From: Thinopyrum elongatum
Taxonomy: Eukaryota > Streptophyta > Magnoliopsida > Poales > Poaceae
DNA length: 64,000 bases
Assembly: GCA_011799875.1 (NCBI GenBank)
Contig: CM022302.1
Location: 52,357,439-52,421,438 of the forward strand
Reading direction: 5' to 3'
The notes under the pieces are model-generated. The model did not search any database. It had not been told where the DNA came from and was given only the letters and a program-made list of their open reading frames with translations. The position numbers and the translations under genes are program-made. Of this stretch, positions 55,841 through 64,000 are shown piece after piece (position 1 is the stretch's first letter; each line of letters opens with the position of its first letter).

Positions 55841-58056
55841 CGCTTGTTGGGAGGCAACCCAATGAATAAAATTTATTTTCGTCTTTTTCTTTCTGTTCTT
55901 GAGTGTTTGCACAATTATGCTACTGTTATGATTGTGTTTTTTGTGTTTTAATTAGTGTTTGTGCCAAGTAAAGCCTTTGGGATAGCTTTGGTGATAGTTG
56001 ATTTGATCTTGTTGAAAAACAGAAACTTTTGCGTCCAGTAAAATAATTGTTAAAAATCACACAAGTGACGAAAAATTCTTAATTTTTTTACACAAGATTG
56101 ATATACAAATTGCCTCTGTTATCCTAATTTTTCATAATTGTTGGAGTTACAGAAGTATGAGAACAATTCCTATCTTTGCAGTTTTTGACAGATTCTGTTT
56201 TCTTTGCATTGTGTGATTATTTTGATGAATCTATGGTTTGTATTGGAGGTTATAAGCCATGGTAAAGTTAGAATACATTAGATATAATGCAAGAACAAAA
56301 TTTGAATGGGTTTTCTACAGTACTTAAAGTAAAGATTAGTTTTCTTATACTAACGGATCTCACGAAGGTTTTGTTGAGTTTTGTGTGATTGAAGTTTTCA
56401 AGTTTTGGGTGAGATTACGATGGATGAAGGAATAAGGAGTAAGAAGAGCCTAAGCTTGGGGATTCCCCATGGAACCCCAAGCCATTATCCAAAGAGGAGC
56501 AAGCAACTAAGCTTGGGGATGCCCGAGTGGCATCCCCTCTTTCTTCTAACGACCATCGGTATTTTACTTGGAGCTATATTTTTATTCGTCACATATCATG
56601 AGTTTTGCTTGGAGCGTCTTGTATGATATGAGTCTTTGCTTGTTTTGCTTTTTATTTTAAGTCATAAATACTTTCTGGACACACCTATTTGAGAGAGCCA
56701 AAATTATGCTATGACTTGTTAGAATTGCTCTCTATGCTTCACTTAAATCTTTATGAGCTATGGAATTGCTCTAGTGCTTCACTTATATCTTTTTGAGCAC
56801 GGTGTGCTTTAGTATTTTTGAAGAAATTCTCTCATGCTTCACTTAGATATATTTGAGAGTTAGTAATTTTTTTTAGAAATTCTCTCTTGCTTCACTTAAA
56901 TTATTTTGAGAGAAGAAAAATTTTATGCTCATGTTCTTCACTTAGATTTGTTTGAGCTATCAAAAGCAACAAATGAAATTAGTCCCAAAGTGATAGATAT
57001 TCAAGAGGGATATAATAAAAACTTTCATGAAGATCATTGGACAAAATAAACTTGATTCCTTGTAATAGTTTTGCGATATGATGATATAATATGTGAGTCA
57101 TGTAAATGAGTAATTATGGCTTAGTAAGAATATTGGTGTTAAAGTTTGTGATTCCTTATGCAAGCATGAAAGTCAATAGTTATGCAATGAAATTACATCC
57201 TACTTGTGGTGCATTATTCGGTGTTACTTATGCTTAATGCTCGCTTATGAGATTTTTCGTTTCTTGGTTGGATGCTTTTGAATCTTTTGCTAGCCTTTCA
57301 TTTGCACTAAGTATGATCACTACTTGTGCATCCAAAATCCTTAACCCAGTTTTTGCCATATGAGTCCACTATACCTACCTATATGAGGTATTTCCGTGCC
57401 ATTCTAAGCAAATTTGTATGTGCCATCTCTAATTTCAAAATAAATTTCTCTTTTGTGTGCTCGTACCGTTCATGAAACGGTAGGGGGTGGCTGATATATT
57501 TCCATGCTAGATGTGTTATTCTCAAGATGAGTGTTTATTTACTTGTCATTGCATGAGAGTACGACAAAGGTATTAGGGATGCCCAGTCCCGAAATGAAAA
57601 ATGAATTTACTTTATGTTGTCAAATAATAAATTTCTTGGAAAGTGTTGGTATGGACGGCACCCGTGGATTCGGCTAGCCGTGGAATGTGAAAGTATGGTG
57701 GAAAAAGGAATAAACTTTATTTTCTGTTTGGGAACCGCCTATGATATATCTAGCATGGAAAGTATTGGGAACTACTCGATCATTTTCGTTGACAGGAAAA
57801 GCATGCCACCCAAAATCTTTTATCTCTACTTTTTTTGCTTTGAACTCTGTCACCTCTACAAATCCCTACTTCCCTCTGCGAAAGGCCTTTCTTTTACTTT
57901 ATGCAATTTTTATTTTGAGTCTCCACCTTCTCTTATAAAGCACCAACTAAGGGGCACTATGATTGTACTTGAGCATTGGGTGTAGCTAATATGCGAGTGT
58001 GTTTCATGAATGGATCAATGATTGAGCATAATGCGCTAGGGATAAGTTGCTTCAGT
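55841..58056 (+). other. Non-coding internal region of the gypsy element
   Basis: AT-rich. The motif taagcttggggatgcc(c) occurs twice near 56450 and 56512 and pairs with ccccaagc and ggcatcccc. A series of tgcttcacttaaatct-like words recurs between 56730 and 56950. No gene is supported. Confidence 0.65.
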
Positions 58057-58612
58057 CACTACTGGAATCAGCTTCTTTGCCGTCCGCCATGGCAGACGGC
58101 AAAGGCATAGATCACGGACGGCAAAATGCTTTGCCGTCCGCTAGCGGACGACAAACTGTCCGGATGAAAGCCTGCCAGCAAAGGCCTTCTTTGCCGTCCG
58201 CTTCTTAGAAATGGACGGCAAAGGATTACGCCGTCCGCCATCCGAGGCCAGCAGACGGCAAAGAAAGCTGACGGCAGTGCGGTGGCGTGAGAGCCGTTAG
58301 GGGGTTAACGACGCTCTTTGTCGTCCGCCAGCGGACGGCAAAGAGTCAAAGATCTTTGCCGTCCGCTGGCGGACGGCAAAGAGCCCAGCTAGGCAGCACT
58401 GGGAAGTTGCCATGTGTCCAGATATGCCGTCCGCCAGCAGACGACACAGAGGTTTGAATCATTGCCGTCTGCTGGCAGACGGCATAGATGGTCACTTTGC
58501 CGTCGGCCAGCAGACGGCAAAATGACCAAATAGGCAGCTAGTGTTCCCAGTTTGCACAGGTGACTGCCACGTGTCCTCTTTGCCGTCCGCTAGCGGACGG
58601 CAAAGAGGCTAT
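58057..58612. repeat. CACTA terminus and palindromic subterminal repeats
   Basis: At least ten copies of tttgccgtccgc with complement gcggacggcaaa alternate, many as back-to-back palindromes (for example 58131-58152 and 58352-58381). Such motifs are the binding sites of CACTA transposase-associated proteins. Confidence 0.93.
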
Positions 58613-58948
58613 ATATCCCTTGTTTTTATTTAAATCCCATTAATTAGACATGGTTTCAAACACAGATATACATGCATACATATCCAACATATCCAACAGC
58701 ATGTCCAACAACATATTTCATCCAATCCAACAACATAGTTCAACAAAGTCCAACATATCCATATATACATAACAAGAAACAAGTTTCCAACAACATATCC
58801 ATCTAGACATACATATCCAAACAAGTTTTCATAAACAACAAGGAAGCACCACAAGAATAGTACACTCCATGAATCCAAGCTTCCTCATGTAATGCAAATC
58901 TGCAAATTGGGAAAGATGAAAGTTAGAAGAATAAGAAGAAGAAGAAGA

Positions 58949-59033
58949 CTAGTTAGAAGAAGAAGAAGATTTTTTTTTCTTCTCTTTCTTTTTCTCCTCT
59001 CCTCTTCTTTATCTTCTTCTTCTTCTTCTAACT
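58949..59033. repeat. GAA/TTC inverted repeat
   Basis: The arms ctagttagaagaagaagaag and cttcttcttcttctaacta face each other across a T/C-rich loop. Confidence 0.85.
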
Positions 59034-59034
59034 A

Positions 59035-59340
59035 AGGTAGGTAAAAATGTAATTTTATTGCTAAGCTAGGTAAAAATGCTAAGTGTAGGTCATTTTAGAG
59101 CTAAGGTAGGTAAATAGGTCATTTTGGAGCTTAGTAAGGTTATTATGTCATTTTCGAGGAAAATAAGCTAAGTCTATATCATTTTGGAGCTAACAAAGAT
59201 TATCATGCCATTTTTTACCTAAGTATGCTAAGTATGTCATAAATGAACTGAATAAGCTAAGTATAGCTTATTTTTTATCTAACTTAGGTAATTATGCCAT
59301 TTAGGAGGAAAATAAGCTAAGTATCCATTTGTAAAGCAAA
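59035..59340. repeat. Imperfect tandem repeats of a gtcattttggagctaa motif
   Basis: Units of about 45-55 bases carry ctaaggtaggtaaa, gtcattttggagct and aaaataagctaagt in recurring order. Confidence 0.7.
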
Positions 59341-59343
59341 ACA

Positions 59344-59810
59344 CTAGAGAAAACATACCCTCATCACAACAAATGTGATGAATATCGCAACTAAGGTAAC
59401 AATTGATCCAATGGCATAATGATACCAAGCCTCATTATCAATGGCATATTTTCTAATCTTCTTAAGCTTCAGGCGCATTGCATCCATCTTCAAGCGCATT
59501 GCATTCATCTTCATCTTGTGATCATCGATGGCATCGGCAACATACAACTCCAATGTCATCTTCTCTTCTTCAATTCGTTTAATTTTTTCTTTAAAATACT
59601 CATTTTCTTTTTCAACTAAATTTAACTTCTCGACAAGAGGGTCCGTTTCAAATTCCGGTTCACATACCTCCTAGATTAAAATATCTCTATGTCAACTTGA
59701 TGGCCATAATTTGCATAAATGCGAAATGCAACAAATAGTTATGAAAGAGAATTTACCACATCCGAATCATAAAGCGGACGAGGGCCGACCGCGACGGAAA
59801 TCAAGACCAT
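59344..59810 (-). CDS. CACTA accessory gene, two exons: coiled coil plus C-terminal membrane segment
   Basis: Exon 1 is 59757-59810 (MVLISVAVGPRPLYDSDV). A GTAAAT donor and a tctag acceptor bound an intron of 86 bases. Exon 2 is 59344-59670 (EVCEPEFETDPLVEKLNLVE onward). The spliced frame has 126 codons and no stop. The middle is a charged coiled coil (KEKIKRIEEEKMTLELYVAD, then an internal repeat KMNAMRLK/KMDAMRLK). The end is hydrophobic (AIGSIVTLVAIFITFVVMRV), as in tail-anchored membrane proteins. The copy at 31778-32259 shares exon structure and sequence. The function is unknown. It lies directly downstream of the transposase gene here. Confidence 0.75.
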
Positions 59811-59929
59811 GGCACTATGTATAAGAAACAATCATACAAAGTAAGAAAATTATAAATACCAACTATATAAATCATACAATCATACAAATAACTATATAAA
59901 TCAAGTACAACATAAAAATTTGAATACCT

Positions 59930-62900
59930 AATAATCATTATCGGTAATGACGTGCTCGTCATCATCATTAATAAAAGCATCATCATCATCACTATCGGTA
60001 ATGACGTGCTCTTCATCATCATTAATAAATGCATCATCATGTGGAAGGCCACCTTTACGTAATCGTTCAAGCATTGATAGGTCATCTGCAGCAGTAACTT
60101 CTTCTTCTTCCGTCTCTTCTTGTTCCAGCTCAGGGGTGAAGTCGGATTCACTATCGTTGTCTACTTCAATGTTCTAGGGTGGAGTAGAGCGGTTCTTGAA
60201 ACGTTTTTTGGAAAGACGTGTTTCTTGGAAGAATTCTCCTTCGTCATATGTGTCTTGGTTAATGTGAGGTTCATAATCCTTTTCATTGGGGGGAGGTTGT
60301 CTAACACGTGGCGGCACTTCATAAACAACGTCCCAACCACTGAGATTTGCATCACTTTGACAGGCCCACGGTACATAGAAAACTTGGGTTGCCTGTTGAG
60401 CCGTAATATAGACATCGGGAACATCCAAATGGGTGCTTTGTTTGATTTCGACTAGCCCTATATATTCATGAGTCCTTCTAGTCTCCCTCGGCTAGAACCA
60501 ATAACATCTGAAGACTACGACGTTTGGTGGGTTTTCACCATAGAATTCAAGTTCATAAATTGCTTCAACTCTTCCATAATACTCGATACCTCCTTCGCCG
60601 ATAGCAGAGACACAACAATTTGTAGACTTTCGGTCGGCCATAGATAGCTCTTTTCCATAGGTACGAAAGCGATACCCGTTGATGTCGTATTTATCAAATG
60701 AACGGACCTTATAGTCAAAACCATTAGCTACTTGTCTCAATTCGGCATCCATAATCTTTGAATTAGCCTACAAGTTTAATACAAAAGGATTGTTGCATTA
60801 GTCGCAAATTAGCCAAAGAAAAAAAAGTGTCTAATGGAAATTACCGTTTTTTTGAACCAAGAGATGAAACCGGGAAATTCGGCTCCTTGTTTTGCCAGAA
60901 GCTCATACTCTTCGACGGAATCCTTTTGGATCACCGCTCCATACAAGAATATGGTGACATATCGACTGCATCAAAAATCCAGGAATAAGAGAAGTTCAAA
61001 GGAATTAGAAGTTGTGAAACAATGTACAGAGATCCTACTCGATGTACGGCCGCACTTCTGTTAGGTTGTTGAAGAGATACAACGAAATGGTCCGCCATTC
61101 TTCAACATCCAACCTTACTGGCTTCCAACCACCGGCTGGTGCGAGATTCCCTTTGAATAGGCTGAGGTTGGATTGACCCTTTTGAGGTTCGTCAGCATTG
61201 TACCGAGGCTTCGGATTATGCAAATGATGATTTTTGGCTTCGTAGTGTGCGGTCACGAAGTTTGCCGCCTCCTTAGTGATGAATGCCTCCGCCATCGATG
61301 CTTCTATTCTACGTTTATTTTTACATTTTGCTCGAAGCGTCTTCTGCATCCTCTCAGTTGAGTAGCACCAACGATTTTGCACGGGCCCCCCCAATCGTGC
61401 CTCGGTCGGGAGATGCAAAATCAAGTGTTGCATTGGATTAAAGAAGCTTGGCGGAAAGATCTTCTCTAACTTGCAGATCAACTCCGGCGCCAACTGTTCC
61501 ATTTCTTCTAGGAGGCCAAGCGATAGTTCTTTCGCACAAAGAACACGGAAGAAATAGCTCAGCTCTGCCAGTACTAGCCATTCATTCTTAGGGATGAAGC
61601 CATGCAACATCACCCGCATTATCCGCTCAATCCATATGTGCCAATCATGACTTTTTAGACCAAATATTTTCAATTTTTGAAGACTCGCTCCCCTCTTTAG
61701 ATTTGCTGCATACCCATCGGGGAACATCAACTGCATTTTCACCCACAAAATAATTTCCTTCATAGCTGGCCTTCCAAGATTGAACCATGCCTTTCGCTTC
61801 GTCCAGTTGATCCCCTTTGCTTTCGGTTCTTTCATGTTTTGTAACGGTCTATCACATAGCTCCTCTTGATCGACTCTAGCCTTAGGATTATCCTTTGATT
61901 TCCCCTCTATGCCGAACAATGTACCAAAAATGGCTTCGGCGATATTCTTTTCAGTGTGCATCATGTCGATGTTGTGTGGGCAAATGAGGTCTTTGAAGTA
62001 AGGCAGATCCCAGAAGCATGTCTTGTGAGTCTAGGCGTGTTCCTTATTATACCCCTTGAAATACCCTGGACGCTCTGGATCTGGCTCGAGAGCGTTTAAC
62101 TGATCTAGGGTCTGTTGGCCTGTCAACGCAGGTGGTGCAGAGTGTTTGACAACTCTACCTTTGATGAAGTTCTTCTTGTCTTTCCTGAACTTATGGCCAG
62201 GATGTAGAAACGGTCTATGCAAGTCGAAGCAACTATACTTGCGCCCTGCCGTCAGCCAACGAAACTCAAGAGCTCCCTTGCATGTGGGGCACGGGAACCT
62301 TCCATGCACACACCAGCCAACGAATAGCGCATACGCCGGCAAGTCATGCGTCGAGTACATGTACCAGGCACGCATTATGAAGTTCTGTTTGCTAAAGGCG
62401 TCGTATGTCTTGAACCCATTATCCCAAGCTTCTTGCAATTCGTCCTTAAGCGGCTGCATGTGCACATTCATATTCTTCCCCGGATAGTTGGGCCCTGGAA
62501 TTATCAATGTCAGGAAAATGTTCTTTCGTTGCATAATCTGCCCGGGGGGGAGATTGAGTGGAATGACAAACACGGGCCAATAGCTGTATGGGGCTGCCAT
62601 CTGACCAAACACACTGAACCCATCTGTGCTGACGGCGACTCGAGGATGCCTTGGATCTGCCATTTTTTCCTTATGTAATGCATCGAAGCGCTTCCACACT
62701 TCACCATCCGATGTGTGCACCATCATCACATTCCCATCTGCATCTAGTTCGGTTCTTTTGCCCGTTTTGTGCCATGTCATCTGTCTGGCCGTCTCTTAGA
62801 CCATGAAAAGACGTTGAAGTCTTGGTATGATTGGCATATACCGAAGAACATTAACGGGTATTTTGGTCTGCGTCTTCTCACCCATACTGTTGTCTACCAC

Positions 62901-63590
62901 AACATACCTGGAAGAATTGCAAATGGGACAATAGTTCAAGTCCTCATACTGAAGCCTAAATAAGACAAATCCTTTCTCACAGGCATGTATCTTCTCATAG
63001 GGCATCTTAAGAGCACGGAGGATTTTGTCTGACTGGTACAGGTTTGGAGGTAGCACATGGACTTTGGGTAGAAATCGTCCGAATACTGTCATCATCACGT
63101 CGTAGCATTCTCTGCCCAAGTTGAATTGAGCCTTCAAAGCCATTATTTGTGAGATGGCATCCAGCTGACAAAGCTCAGTGTGCTCGTGGAGAGGACGTTT
63201 TGAGGACTCCAACATATCAGTGAAGGCCTTTGCAGATTCCTCCATCTCCCCATCCAAGTCCCGAGCATCGTCAAAGTCTTGCACCATGTCTGCGGTCCCG
63301 GTACCATGCTCGTCGGTGCGACGACGGACCTCGGCTCTGGCACGTTGGGTAGACTCACCATGTAATGTCCAGACCATGTAACCAGGCGTAAAACCAAACT
63401 TCTGCAGGTCTTTACTCATTTCAAGCTCGTCCCTCTTTTTATAGTTGTCGCAACGGGCACAGGGGCACCAGCTAAATTCCTGGCCATTTGCAAATGCGGC
63501 TCTAACAAACCCCTTGGTTTTTGTTAACCATTCCTCGGTCCAAACTTTCTGACTAGTGTAACCGGTGTACATCCATGCACAATCACTCAT
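59930..63590 (-). pseudogene. CACTA TNP2-type transposase, second copy
   Basis: The frame starts MSDCAWMYTGYTSQKVWTEE. It runs through FSWCPCARCDNYKKRDELEM, HACEKGFVLFRLQYEDLNYC, VAVSTDGFSVFGQMAAPYSY, FVGWCVHGRFPCPTCKGALE, WDLPYFKDLICPHNIDMMHT and FPPSFFNPMQHLILHLPTEA (Transposase_21 and DUF4218-like parts) to about 61035. Two in-frame stops break it, TAA near 62796 (after LQRLFMV) and TAG near 62031 (in NKEHA-stop-THKTCFWDL, where the family usually has Trp). Candidate introns separate further exons at about 60846-60963 and from 60752. These hold the DUF4216-like ELEFYGENPPNVVVFRCYWF, QQATQVFYVPWACQSDANLS and an acidic tail ending at 59930. Nearly all of the coding sequence is preserved. Confidence 0.88.
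59936..60030 (-). repeat. Acidic tandem repeat in the transposase tail
   Basis: A unit of about 54-57 bases encoding DDAFINDDxEHVITDxD is present twice. Confidence 0.85.
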
Positions 63591-64000
63591 ATTGACTTCC
63601 TACTGGACACACAAGAAATATATACATAATTAAGCAAACCATATCCATCAGTTAATGGAGTTTGTCAGTTTTATTACGTCCATGCAACCTACACGCTAAT
63701 AGGTAAAGATAGGTCCTAATCCCACCCGAGTATGTGTAGATCAGGTTCGTTTTCCCATGCTCTGCTCCGGATCCGACGCAAAATTTTGGCAGCACCTCCT
63801 CGCTGTTTTGCTGATACACGTCTCGGCAATAAGCAGAGAGAATGTGTACCCGGAGAACAACAGGGAGGCACTGATGAAATTCTGCATCGGATCCGGAGCA
63901 GAGCATATGGGAAAACGAACCCAATCTACACATACTCGGGCTGTCCATGGATAACGTTGGACAATTCGAAAGAATCACGATTATAAATATGCAAATGCAT
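63591..64000. other. CACTA 5' leader side
   Basis: Non-coding DNA upstream of the transposase start, dominated by the inverted repeat described separately. Confidence 0.6.
63725..63940. repeat. Long inverted repeat (216 bp hairpin)
   Basis: The left arm starts cccgagtatgtgtagatcag and the right arm ends with ctacacatactcggg. The arms pair through gttcgttttcccat, gctctgctccggatccga and beyond, with a few mismatches and indels, towards a centre near 63832. Confidence 0.93.

Larger units (their letters stand above)
53198..58056 (+). mobile_element. Gypsy retrotransposon (Athila/Sabrina-like), 5' LTR and internal region
   Basis: The LTR starts TGATAGGTCTCCAACGTATC. A TGGCGCCGTTGCCGGGGA primer-binding site follows it. 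A Gag-like frame, a short downstream frame and about 2.2 kb of non-coding sequence with paired aagcttggggatgcc-like motifs come next. No 3' LTR is present before a CACTA element begins at 58057. No reverse transcriptase is seen, so the copy is non-autonomous or deleted. Confidence 0.85.
58057..64000 (-). mobile_element. CACTA transposon, second full-type copy, leaves the window
   Basis: The left terminus CACTACTGGAATCAGC is preceded by agt (58054-58056), the likely 3-base target copy. Subterminal repeats based on ttgccgtccgc come next, then a coiled-coil accessory gene and a TNP2 transposase, both on the minus strand. The other terminus lies beyond 64000. It belongs to a different family from the element at 16278, judging by subterminal repeats and transposase sequence. 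Confidence 0.9.

Noticed and set aside
57614..57985. 123-codon plus-strand frame
   Set aside because: It lies in the non-coding internal part of the gypsy element and shows no recognisable motif.

Overview
The window looks like an intergenic stretch of a large grass genome, most probably Triticeae (wheat, Aegilops or a close relative). Five LTR retrotransposons or remnants, CACTA elements carrying TNP2-type transposases, a PIF/Harbinger element, Tourist and Stowaway MITEs and LINE fragments are nested in one another. The only host genes I recognise are two pseudogenes: an F-box gene (146-1305, minus) with one frameshift, and a BAHD acyltransferase gene (12227-13619, plus) with a frameshift and two stop codons. 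I see no intact host gene, rRNA, tRNA or CRISPR array.

1-14.2 kb is old, low-copy-like DNA. It holds the F-box pseudogene, a direct duplication (1431-2673 and 3568-4715) with a LINE fragment at its junction and a Tourist MITE in one copy only, AT-rich transposon debris (6.5-8.6 kb), a copia fossil (9.6-10.2 kb) carrying a 66-base LINE tail, a LINE 3' half (10.5-11.8 kb) and the BAHD pseudogene.

14.2-46.4 kb is a stack. A Harbinger element (14199-16277) is cut in its right terminal repeat by a CACTA element that starts at 16278. That CACTA was hit by two copia elements: a 14.7-kb one (16875-31602, target duplication CCTTC) and an Angela/WIS/BARE-like one (32320-40877, target duplication CTTTA). 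What remains of the CACTA is a two-exon accessory gene (31778-32259), a TNP2 transposase (40924-44267) and a tandem array of about 337-base units.

The 14.7-kb copia is the most interesting object. Besides gag and pol it carries, downstream of pol and on the same strand, an extra reading frame of about 1,340 codons (18925-22939) interrupted by two stops. Upstream of that frame, separate from the LTRs, lies a TATA box followed by what looks like a leader exon and an intron. The 5' LTR has a 124-base tandem duplication that doubles its own TATA box.

46-58 kb holds CACTA-type terminal repeats, a small reading frame split by a gypsy-like element (46919-52677, target duplication CTGCC), and a 5' LTR plus internal region of an Athila/Sabrina-like gypsy element (53198-58056). 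Removing the 46919-52677 element and one target copy restores an open frame of about 141 codons.

58-64 kb is a minus-strand CACTA element that enters at 58057 and leaves the window. It carries a TNP2 transposase with two stops and a second, intact copy of the accessory gene, which encodes a small protein with a coiled coil and a C-terminal membrane segment. The accessory gene lies upstream of the transposase in the first CACTA and downstream in this one.
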